DNA of 64,000 nt, taken from contig JAKQEQ010000181.1 in assembly GCA_029556545.1 (NCBI GenBank), positions 80,841 to 144,840 of the forward strand, read 5' to 3'. The translations under genes and the position numbers were made by a program. Positions 19,277 to 28,100 of this stretch are shown here, piece after piece. This stretch comes from Candidatus Hydrogenedentota bacterium. GTDB lineage: Bacteria; Hydrogenedentota; Hydrogenedentia; Hydrogenedentales; JAGMZX01. The notes beneath the pieces were generated by a model that was not told the origin of the DNA, ran no database searches, and was given only the letters and a program-made list of their open reading frames with translations. Position 1 is the first letter of the stretch. Each line of letters starts with the position of its first letter.

Positions 19277-19727
19277 GATGCATTACCTCCTTCATGCGGC
19301 GTTCGCGGATCGCCGCGATGCTTTTCACGCAGAGAGGGGCAACTCGCATGCCAAGAATAGCGCGCATGCGGTACGCGTGTGGCTGCGGGCGGATTGGATT
19401 TGTAACTGGTTGATAGGACAAGTGTTGTGCACTCAGATTCAGGACACGCGACGAGTGACGACTTTCTTGCAGCGGCGCAGTCGTTTCACAATGCAACGCT
19501 TCAGAATGATTCAATCCGCTGAAGTGTGGGCGGTAAACCCGCGACGGGAGGGGGAGGAACTCAGGTGGCACACGGGGGATTCGATTATGATCGGGAGATC
19601 GATTACGATTACGAAAACGAGTACGAGTACGAGGAAGGGTAGGAGGTGGGGCGTACCGCCCCATGTTTCCTTGATTCTCACCGCAGCCCTCGCCCGCCGG
19701 GAGAGGGAGCATACGGGAGGACGGTTC
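19277..19727. other. Divergent intergenic region with repeats
   Basis: About 450 bases lie between the divergent dnaK paralog and the ceramidase-like gene. No CIRCE palindrome is present. It contains a hexanucleotide run (19583-19635: GATTAC, GAAAAC and GAGTAC units), a GGTGGGGCGTACCGCCCC palindrome near 19646, and a decayed copy of the CCCTC..GGGAGAGGG palindrome (19685-19710). The plus-strand open frame through here continues antisense through dnaK and is not credible upstream of 19728. Confidence 0.6.
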
Positions 19728-21101
19728 ATGCGCAGGATACTGACCTTATCGACAGTGGCGCTGCTGCTCTCGAGCGCCGGGATCGGGGGCGAGCTTGCGG
19801 CGGGGGGGGCGAAGGCGGTCATCACGCCAGCCTTGGACCCGCCGCTGATCGGGGTAATGGGCGAAGCGCTGGAAGGGGTCGAGACGGACATCTATGCGCG
19901 GGTGCTGACGTTGTATGACGGCGCGACACGGCTGGTCATCGTCACCTATGACCTGAACTGCCTCGACGTGGCGACGCCGATCCTGCGGGCGCGGTGCCGC
20001 GACGAGTTGGGCATCGATCCGGCGTGCCTCATTCTCCTGGCCACGCACAACCATGCCGCGCCGATTCAGATCGTACCGGGCAATTTCGCTTATGGCCGCC
20101 GTCTCGCGGAGATCATTTTCGGGCTGATCCAGGAGGCCATTGCGAGTGAATCGGGACCGGCGTGGCTTCGTTTTGGCTTCGGGCACGGGTATTTCCTTGT
20201 GAGCGTGGGCAATGCGCCCACGGACTATGAGGTGCAGGTGCTGGAGGTGCGGCGCAACGACGCCCCGTTCGCGGTGCTTTTCAATCACCCGACGCACATC
20301 GTGCAAATCTCGAAGACGAAGATCGACGCGGGGCACGCCGGTTTCGCCGTGGACGCGCTCGAGCGGCGCATGCCGGGCGTCATGGCCATGTACGCCGACG
20401 CCTGCGGCGGGAACCAGTTCACGCGCAAGGGCATGTTCCGTCCGCGCGACGAGGTCGAGGCGCTGGGTAACGAACTGGCGAACGTGGTGTCGGCGGTTCT
20501 TGACAAGCCGCTCGAGGACGTTACCGGCCCGCTACGGGCGACCCTCGATGTGATCCCGCTGCCCCTCGACAAACCGCTGCCTTACGAAGAAGCCAAGAAA
20601 CTCGCCCTGCACTTCCCGACAGGCATCGGGCTTGTTCCGTATCCACATCCGCATCGCGAGTCGAATTGGGTGCGCTCGCTTCTTCGCTATTATGAGGAGG
20701 GCCTGTCCTTCCCGACGAAGACCACCGACATGGTCTGCACCGACGACGCGTTTCTGGTTCCGGAATTGGACGAGGCGCGCGCGTTTCCGTGCCGCTATGA
20801 GGAGACCATCGTGGCGACCATCGGGCCGCTGGTCTTCGTGGCAATGCAGGGCGAGGTCTGCGCGCCTATCGGCGCGCGGATCAAGGATACGTTCCGGCAC
20901 GAGCGGCCCATCATGGTTTTCGGGTACATGGGCGAGCACAATCTCTATATTCCGACCCGTGAAATCGTGCGGCTCAAGGTCTACCAGGCGAAGGTGCTAC
21001 AGATTCAATACGCCAGCCCCGTGCCGTGGTCGCCCAACGTCGAGGACGCGATGGTAACCGCCGTGCGCGGCATGGTCCGCCGCGTGATTGCGTCGCCGTA
21101 A
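19728..21101 (+). CDS. Neutral/alkaline ceramidase-like secreted protein
   Basis: 457 residues from ATG 19728 (GGGAGG upstream). Signal peptide MRRILTLSTVALLLSSAGIGG. The order of motifs fits the neutral ceramidase-like amidase fold: AKAVITP near the N-terminus, VIVTYDLNCLD, LLATHNHAAP (zinc-ligand region), LFNHPTHIV, and YADACGGNQ. True ceramidases are longer and have an additional Ig-like C-terminal domain, which is not evident here. It is common as an expanded family in planctomycete-like genomes, where the substrate is unproven. It is monocistronic. Confidence 0.75.
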   Translation: MRRILTLSTVALLLSSAGIGGELAAGGAKAVITPALDPPLIGVMGEALEGVETDIYARVLTLYDGATRLVIVTYDLNCLDVATPILRARCRDELGIDPACLILLATHNHAAPIQIVPGNFAYGRRLAEIIFGLIQEAIASESGPAWLRFGFGHGYFLVSVGNAPTDYEVQVLEVRRNDAPFAVLFNHPTHIVQISKTKIDAGHAGFAVDALERRMPGVMAMYADACGGNQFTRKGMFRPRDEVEALGNELANVVSAVLDKPLEDVTGPLRATLDVIPLPLDKPLPYEEAKKLALHFPTGIGLVPYPHPHRESNWVRSLLRYYEEGLSFPTKTTDMVCTDDAFLVPELDEARAFPCRYEETIVATIGPLVFVAMQGEVCAPIGARIKDTFRHERPIMVFGYMGEHNLYIPTREIVRLKVYQAKVLQIQYASPVPWSPNVEDAMVTAVRGMVRRVIASP

Positions 21102-21210
21102 TGGTGCGGTCAGCGGCGCGCGATTTGATCGGTTTCGCGTCTCCCGCGTTCATCATGCTATGCTGTAGCCGATCCCGTAATCGCGTCCATATGCCTTGGT
21201 TCTCCCGGCC

Positions 21211-21855
21211 ATGAAATCGGAAAACGCACTTCAAAGCATCCGCAAGCGCTTGGTGTCCGGACTGCTCGTCGTCGTGCCAGCGGGCATAACGTTGCTGATT
21301 CTGGCCTTTCTGTACGATGTGACCATCGGCATGATCATGCCCGCCGCGCAAGGGCTCTTGGGGACCATGCCCTATCCGCTAATGGCGCTTTTTTCTCTGC
21401 TGGTATTGCTGTTAACGCTATACGGGGTTGGGACATTGGCGTCTCACGTGGTCGGTCGTAGGCTGATCCATATCGCGGAAAGGATGGTTGACCAGATTCC
21501 CTTTGTGAAGACGGTGTACTCGGTCTCGAAGCAGCTTATCGACCTGTTTCTCAAGCAGGAGTCGAGCAACAGCCAACAAGTCGTGCTTGTTGAATTTCCG
21601 GGGCCCGGGTTGCGGGCGCTGGGGTTCGTCACCGGCACAATCATCGGCCCGGATGAACGCGCGTACTACAAAGTATTCATTCCCACGACACCCAACCCGA
21701 CGACCGGATTTCTGGAACTCGTGCCGGTGGACACGACACCCGTGTTGCGCATCACGATGGAGGAGGCGGTTTCGTTGGTCATGTCCGGTGGACTGCTGGG
21801 GCCGGAGCGTCTGACGGCCCGCCCGCCCGATACGCGAGGTCCGGCTCTCCCATGA
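21211..21855 (+). CDS. DUF502 family inner-membrane protein
   Basis: 214 residues. Two membrane segments (LVSGLLVVVPAGITLLILAF and LMALFSLLVLLLTLYGVGTL) are followed by the DUF502 signature region: IPFVKTVYSVSKQLIDLF, VVLVEFPGPGLRALGFVTG and FIPTTPNPTTGFLELVP. It is a conserved bacterial membrane family with no defined function. It overlaps the following permease by 4 bases (ATGA), an indication of coupled translation and possibly a shared role in envelope ion balance. Confidence 0.88.
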   Translation: MKSENALQSIRKRLVSGLLVVVPAGITLLILAFLYDVTIGMIMPAAQGLLGTMPYPLMALFSLLVLLLTLYGVGTLASHVVGRRLIHIAERMVDQIPFVKTVYSVSKQLIDLFLKQESSNSQQVVLVEFPGPGLRALGFVTGTIIGPDERAYYKVFIPTTPNPTTGFLELVPVDTTPVLRITMEEAVSLVMSGGLLGPERLTARPPDTRGPALP

Positions 21856-23120
21856 ACCAGCACGTTCTTGCTCTGGGGGTGTTCATCGTTGCGTACCTGC
21901 TTTTCGTTGTTCTGCCGCGCTATCGAAGCCTCGTGGCGGCGGTGGCGGGCTGCGTGCTCGTGGTGACGGGCGGACTTTCCCCTCGGGAGGCGCTGGTTGC
22001 GGTCAACTGGAACGTCATGGGCATCTTTGTGGGCACACTCATGGTGGCGGACGTATTCATCGAGAGTCGCTTCCCGGCGTGGTTCGCGGAATTCATCGTG
22101 AACCGCGCCCGGAACACGGCGTGGGCGATCCTGTTTATTTGCATGATGACGGGGGTCATTTCGGCGTTTGTAGAGAATGTGGCTACGGTGCTCGTTGTGG
22201 CGCCCGTCGCGCTTTCGCTCTCCCGGAAACTCCGCCTTGATCCCAGAAGCATCCTGATTGCCGTCGCCATCAGCAGCAACCTGCAAGGCACGGCGACGCT
22301 GATTGGCGATCCGCCCAGCATGCTCCTTGGCGGTTACGCAAAGATGACCTTCATCGATTTCTTTGTCTATGAAGGAAGACCGAGCATATTCTTCGCGGTG
22401 GAATTGGGCGCGGCCGCCTCGTTTTTCGTACTCTTTTTCATCTTCCGCCGTTACACTCAGAAAGTGGCGTTACAGCCCGTCGAAGAGGTACGGTCCTGGC
22501 TGCCCCCGGTGCTGCTTCTTGTCCTGATCGCCGCGCTCGCAATGTCCTCCTTTTTCGACACGGGGTTCTCGTTTCTCGCCGGCGGTATCTGCATGATCTT
22601 TGGCGTCGCCATGCTTCTCTGGCAAACGCGCCTGCGCGGCGCGCACACGCTGGCTTCCCTGCGCAGGCTGGACTGGGACACAACGTTCTTCCTGATGGGG
22701 ATTTTCGTCATAGTCGAGGGGTTGACAACGGCAGGTTGGATTGACGTTATCTCCGGAGCCTTCTCGCGGGCAGCAGGAGAAGACGTGTTGTTGGGTTACA
22801 CGGGGCTGATCCTCTTCGCTATTTTCGTCAGCGCCTTCGTTGACAATGTTCCGTTTCTGGCCGCCATGCTACCGGTCGCTCAGAACATGGCGAAATCGCT
22901 CGATGTAGCGCCCTCGCTTCTGCTCTTCGGCCTACTAATCGGCGCGAGCCTCGGCGGCAACATCACCCCCATCGGGGCGTCAGCAAACATCGTCGCCTGC
23001 GGCCTCTCAAAGCAGGCGGGCTACCCGGTCACATTCCGCGAATTTGCCAGGATATCCGTCCCCTTCACGATTGCCGCGGTGGCCCCGGCCGCGATTCTCT
23101 TGTGGATTGTATGGCGGTAA
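21852..23120 (+). CDS. SLC13/ArsB/NhaD-type permease
   Basis: 422 residues, about 11 hydrophobic helices. Ion transporter superfamily repeats: FVENVATVLVVAPVA, GTATLIGDPPSMLLGG (~147-162), and in the second half FVDNVPFLAAMLP and GGNITPIGASANIVAC. The paired N-V-x-x-x-P and T-x-I-G/P-x-S-A-N elements point to a cation/anion antiporter or ArsB-like permease. The start overlaps the DUF502 stop. Substrate not predictable. Confidence 0.88.
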   Translation: MNQHVLALGVFIVAYLLFVVLPRYRSLVAAVAGCVLVVTGGLSPREALVAVNWNVMGIFVGTLMVADVFIESRFPAWFAEFIVNRARNTAWAILFICMMTGVISAFVENVATVLVVAPVALSLSRKLRLDPRSILIAVAISSNLQGTATLIGDPPSMLLGGYAKMTFIDFFVYEGRPSIFFAVELGAAASFFVLFFIFRRYTQKVALQPVEEVRSWLPPVLLLVLIAALAMSSFFDTGFSFLAGGICMIFGVAMLLWQTRLRGAHTLASLRRLDWDTTFFLMGIFVIVEGLTTAGWIDVISGAFSRAAGEDVLLGYTGLILFAIFVSAFVDNVPFLAAMLPVAQNMAKSLDVAPSLLLFGLLIGASLGGNITPIGASANIVACGLSKQAGYPVTFREFARISVPFTIAAVAPAAILLWIVWR

Positions 23121-23159
23121 CGCATCTCCGGCGCAACGGCGATTGCGTTGAAAAGGCGA

Positions 23160-24509
23160 CTAGCGTTCATTGGCGCGGCGCAGGCGGTCGCTCAGCGTGA
23201 CGACGATGTTGATGAGCAAACGCAGGGAGACTTCACGCGGCATGATGCTCCAGATGATTTCCTCGCTGAGCGCGAGAAGGCTTGTTGTTTCGCGAGTACG
23301 GACGGCCGCGCTGCGGGGGGCGTCGCTCAGGAGCGCCATCTCGCCCACCATGTCGCCTCGGCCAAGTACGGCAATCACGCGGTCGCCGTCGTAGACCTCG
23401 ACGTTGCCCCCGAGAATGACGTACATCTTGTCGCCGGGGTCGCCCTTCTGAAACAGCACGTGGCCGGCCTCGTACTCCTCGGTCATGCCGCGCGCGAAAA
23501 TCCTGGCCACGTCCTCGGAATCAATCCCGCGGAACAGTTCGACGCGACGCGCGATCATGCTGTACGTATCGCGCATGCTGTCCATCATCACGCCGGCCAG
23601 TTCCTGCATGATGCCCGAGGTCTGGGCATCCTGGCCACGGTCGAGGCCGGCCGCCGGGCCGCCGGTTTCCCCGGCTGCGTCCCGTTCGTGGTCCGAGGTT
23701 ACCGGCGACGCATCGGTGTCCTCTTCGCCGGGCGCGGCGCCGGGAAATGCATCCGCGATGACGGCTTCGTGGTCGAAGGGCTGATCTTCCGACACGATCT
23801 CGAGCGCCTCGGGGATGTCTTCCTCGGGAGGCTCTGGCTCAGGCTCGGGCGCGGGAGATTCCACGGACGGGGCCGGGGCGGGGCGTTCGATGTGCAGTCC
23901 CAGGCTCGAAGCCGTCAATTCGGCGGGCCCCGAGGAGGACTCCTCGGCGAAGACCTTTTCCGAAACCAGGACAAAGTGCTTGTACGCGCAGAGTATGGGC
24001 TTGATGCGCAGGTTCGGGCAGAGTTCCCGGACTTTTTCGAGGGCTTCCGCGTTGAGCGGATTGACCATGGCGACGGTAAGGTTCTGGCCGAGGCGGTCGA
24101 TGGGCAGCACGCGGTATTGGAGGCAGACTTCCTTGGGCAGGAGTCTCACCACCTCCTTGTCGACCAGGTAATCCAGCAGGCTGAGGTGCGGGATTTTGCA
24201 GTATTTTGCGAGAAAAGACGTGAGCGAGTGTTCGTCGAGAATGCCGTCCCGCACCAGGATTTCGCCCAGAAACTCCCCCGTCTCGGCCTGTCTCCGAAGC
24301 GCCTGGTCCACTTGTTCGCGCGTGACTTTCCCCGCCTCGTAGAGGACATCGGCGAGACTGCGTCGCGGCGGCAATCCCTCCTGGGCCGCCGGGCGGGGCG
24401 CAGGCGGGGACTTAACAGCCGGCGCGATACGCGGCGGCGACGCGGCGGGAGCGGGCGAGGCGGTGTTTTCCTCGCTCTTGGAGCCTTTTGTCCAGCGAAG
24501 CATCAGCAT
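23160..24509 (-). CDS. MshEN (GspE N-terminal) - cyclic-nucleotide-binding domain fusion
   Basis: 449 residues, soluble. After a Pro/Ala-rich start, residues ~50-100 hold two MshEN-type repeats (SLADVLYEAGKVTREQVDQA and FLGEILVRDGILDEHSL) separated by a 5-residue linker, then the rest of a GspE-N domain (LPKEVCLQYRVLPIDR..LTVAMVNPLN). An acidic, Pro-rich linker (~205-290) leads to a cyclic-nucleotide-binding domain with GGNVEVYDGDRVIAVLG and phosphate cassette GEMALLSDAPRSAAVR, including the conserved Arg. The Arg positions of the MshEN repeats are Ser and Phe, so c-di-GMP binding is uncertain. No ATPase domain is attached. Confidence 0.82.
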   Translation of the reverse strand: MLMLRWTKGSKSEENTASPAPAASPPRIAPAVKSPPAPRPAAQEGLPPRRSLADVLYEAGKVTREQVDQALRRQAETGEFLGEILVRDGILDEHSLTSFLAKYCKIPHLSLLDYLVDKEVVRLLPKEVCLQYRVLPIDRLGQNLTVAMVNPLNAEALEKVRELCPNLRIKPILCAYKHFVLVSEKVFAEESSSGPAELTASSLGLHIERPAPAPSVESPAPEPEPEPPEEDIPEALEIVSEDQPFDHEAVIADAFPGAAPGEEDTDASPVTSDHERDAAGETGGPAAGLDRGQDAQTSGIMQELAGVMMDSMRDTYSMIARRVELFRGIDSEDVARIFARGMTEEYEAGHVLFQKGDPGDKMYVILGGNVEVYDGDRVIAVLGRGDMVGEMALLSDAPRSAAVRTRETTSLLALSEEIIWSIMPREVSLRLLINIVVTLSDRLRRANER

Positions 24510-24680
24510 ATCCCAGGCAGCCGCGTGTTTGCGTGCCGCCTTTCATGGCATAGTAGCACCCGACTTCGAGGGGCATCAAGGCACACCGGTCATTTTCGGA
24601 GCGGTCAGAGGCACAAACGACTGAGACGACAAGAGGGATGGGTCCGAGCCGGCCTTGATCGCAGCGCCCGTAAGGACATG

Positions 24681-24708
24681 GCCCACGGGCGGAACGCCCG
24701 GGCCACGG
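24681..24708. repeat. Palindromic repeat R1, degenerate half copy
   Basis: CCCACGGGCGGAACGCCCGG followed by GCCACGGC; reads as the minus-strand form of the first R1 palindrome with one changed pair. Confidence 0.7.
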
Positions 24709-24714
24709 CAGAGG

Positions 24715-24918
24715 CTAGGAGACGGAAGCTCCAGGACGCACCGTGACGGCGCGCGGCGTCGCACGCCGCACGAGTTTGGCGAGGCGCTTCCAGACCGAGG
24801 CGACAGCGCGCGGCGGCCGCGAGCGCGGGCGCGATGGTGCGGGTTCTTCGCAGTAGCTTGATTTCATGACCTCGAGCATCACCACCACGGTGAGCGGGTC
24901 GAAGCTACCGATATACAT
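24715..24918 (-). CDS. Putative small protein
   Basis: 67 residues. ATG 24918 is preceded by AAGGA 7 bases upstream. The N-terminal third (MYIGSFDPLTVVVMLEVMKS) is hydrophobic and protein-like; the remainder is basic and Arg/Pro-rich (PRSRPPRAVASVWKRL). No family recognised. The C-terminal composition is also what non-coding GC-rich DNA would give, so the call is tentative. Confidence 0.35.
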   Translation of the reverse strand: MYIGSFDPLTVVVMLEVMKSSYCEEPAPSRPRSRPPRAVASVWKRLAKLVRRATPRAVTVRPGASVS

Positions 24919-25117
24919 GTTCCATTCCTTATATGATGCTTGCATGCGACAAACGGGCGCGGGCCCGTGGGCGTTGCCGCCATGAAGGGTTCGTTTCTCC
25001 CAGCACGCCGTTATGCACATCGCCCCTGGCTTGTGCGTCGGAGTTAAATGGCGCTCGGCGCGGCAGGATTGACGCGAATAACACGAAGGGGCGGCTTGCT
25101 TATTCCCGTGGGCCGAT

Positions 25118-28100
25118 TCAGGAGACGGGTTCGTCGTCCAAGGCCGCTTCCGCGGTGGATACGGCCTCCCGCAGGGCTTGCAGCTTATCCGCCAGCGCCG
25201 GGGCATGCTTCTTGATTGCGGCGTCCAAGGCGTCAAGAACCTTGGCGTCCCACACGTACCAGCCGGCCTGCCCGCCCTCAGGGGCGTATCGCCGCAGCAC
25301 TACCGCACCGTCCACCACGATTTCGGGTACATTCTCGCTGATCAGGCGCACGGCGAGCGTTGTCTCCTCCTCAACCGTCGATGTGGTTCCCGGTATCCTC
25401 CAGGCGAGATCAAGCCCTTCGAAGATCGCATTGTACACTTCCCCCGCCGCATCGAGAACCGGTTCCAGCGCGTCGGCGTCGTCGCCGGCGCGCGCGCGCA
25501 ACGCCGCCAGTTCCCTGGCGCGGTCCGAGTCCGGGTGGCGCAGTTTGTCCGCTTCCGCGACGTTGCCCTTGCTCAGCAACGCTAGCCAGCCCGCCGCTAC
25601 AGCCGTCGGCTGGTTGCGGTCCAGCGCGGCGGCGCGTTCGGGTGTTTCGGCCGGGGGACTGCCAAACGGGCCGACGACGCCGATTTCGTCCATGCGGGCT
25701 TCGTAATTGTCCCGAAGGACCGCCAATCGGTCAGCAAGTTCCGGCGTGCTCTCGACCGCGCGGAGCAGGAGTCGGTGGACCACTTCGCCGTTCCAGACGT
25801 GCCAGCCCGCAGTGGCCGGGTCGTCGCTTGCGACCTGCCGAATTTCGAGGATCGTTTCGAGGGCAAGATCCGGCTGTTTTGCGCTCTTGAAAGCCACCAG
25901 GACATTGCCGACGCCGTCCGTTTCGGTGACTTCGCCTACGTCGGGCTGCAATTCCAGAGTTTCAAACGCGAGTTGCCCGATGCGGGCGAGATATTGGGTG
26001 TAATCCTGGAGGTCCTCTTTGTCCCGAGTCTGGAGAAACCGCCATTTCTTGCCCAAGACCGAATCAGGATGGGCAAGCCGCATAGCCGCGTCGATATCGC
26101 TGCCCCGCGTGTGGCGGAGGAATAGCGCGGCACATTCCGCAGGCGAGGCCATGGCCAGCGCGCGATCCCGTTCTTCGGCCTGCTCCACCATGGCAAGGAG
26201 CCGCGCGTTCAGTTCCGCGCGCATCGCAGCGAGTTGATCCGCCAAATCGGGTGAGGCGGCCTCGGCGGCGGCGACAAAGGTATTCATCCCATCCTCAAAG
26301 AGATACCAGGCAACGCCCGGTTTGTCCGGAAGCCCCGCCTGCTTCATGATCATGACCCCTTCGTGCGCGAAATCGCTTTTCTTCGCACTCTTGAAGGTCA
26401 CGGGAATCTTAACCGTCTCGCCGTCAACGACTTCCTCGCCGTACGACGCCTCGATGGCGAGCGCCTCCTGTACTGCTTGCATTGAGCTTCCCAGGTACTC
26501 GGCAAACAATTCAAATCGCTCGCGTTGCTGCTCTTCGATTCTACGGAGACTCCGGCCGTTTTCCGATTCGGGATGGTATAGGGCGAGCAACCCGTTCATA
26601 TCGCCCGATAACACGTAGTTCACGGCCGCGCGCGCCACAGCAAGCGGGGTTGACTGGTCCGCCGCCGGTGATATCTCTTGGGCGTTGGAGGCGATCAACA
26701 CCAGCGCAAAACAGACACAAACCATCACATATCGCCACAAAACGCCATATTGCAACAATGCGCGTCTTTTCCGCAGCAGCAGAAGGGCAAAGGCGCAGCA
26801 TGCCAGAATCGCGGCGTTGCCGAAGGCGGCGGCGCGGCGCGAGTCCTGCCGTGGCGGGGCATCGCGGGTTTCGAGGGTTGCGAAAGTTCCGGCGGGCACG
26901 AGCAGGCCGGTAACGGTGAAGTCGTCCACGCCCGCGAGGATATCGCTGCTCTTTGCCGTGCCGCGATGGCCGCGGTCTCCGCCGCCGGGATCGCTCTCGC
27001 AGGAGTTCAGGCGCGCCCTCACCCAATAATGGTAATACTTGAACGTGATTTGGGTTTGCGGCTTGCTGAAACAGCCGCCGGGGTCGACGGTGGTGACGTC
27101 GGGGGCCGCGGCGGTCGTATCCTGGAAGGTCGTATCGGTAATCCAACCGGAAACATCCGTGGCGGCGGCGCTGTCCTCCGTTGTGCCCTGGAGCACCTGG
27201 TACTGCACGCCGGTTCCCGCGACGGCGTCCCACGTGATGACGACATGCGCGGCCACCGTACCGTCGGATGCGTTCACGTTTGAAGGCGCGGCAAGCGGCG
27301 CACAGACATAGGTTCCGGTGCGCGTGGCCGTGACGCCGCCGATGACATCGACGCTGATGTCCGCCGGTGTCGTCCAGGCCTCCACGTCAAGAAACGAAAC
27401 CGTGTGCGGGCCGAGGCTCAATCCCGCCGCCGTATCGCCGCTGTTTCGCCACGCGCCGCCGTCGACGCGCCATTTCGCGCCCGCGGCGCGCGCGGCCTGG
27501 GGCTCGATGGTGACGCGAATGCCGCCGACGAGGAGTTCGGGTATGGTAAAGGATCGCCACTCGGACGCCGCGAAGTACTGCTGGCCAACGGTTTCGCCGA
27601 TAGACCAATAGTACACTTCGACGATCCCCAATACGGTTTGTATCTGGTTCCAGTCCTCTCTTGCGATAGCGATGCTGCCGCCGGTTACGGCCGAAACGGC
27701 CACACTCTGCGGCGTGGCGCTCGTGGCAAAAGCGATGGCGAGCCCCGTGCATACGCCCGAGGTCGTCCAGGCGAACGTGGCAGGCAGGCTAATTCCCGCG
27801 CCCGCCACCGGTTGGGTCAGCGTAGCGGCGCAGTCCTCCTCCCCTTCTCCTTCTCCTTCTCCTTCCCCTTCTCCTTCCCCTTCTCCTTCGCCCTCGCCTT
27901 CGGCCCCGCTAACGGTGAGGCAGATGTCATCGACGAAGAAGCTTGCACCCGCCGGCGTCCCCGACGTGGAACTCAAGAGTGCGATGGTGTGGGTCTGGCC
28001 GTCGGCGAATGGGCTGACGTCGAGAATGACTTCCTGGTACGTGTCGCCATAGGTCATATCGTTCTCGCGGACTTCAAAGACTTGGGTCTGGTCGATGATG

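Larger units (their letters stand above)
24510..25117. other. Intergenic region with one possible small gene
   Basis: About 600 bases separate two minus-strand genes. It contains a degenerate R1 palindrome (24681) and one small open frame with a Shine-Dalgarno site (24715-24918). Longer frames through here have shadow-like composition (Arg/Pro/Ser-rich) and are not credible. Confidence 0.5.
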
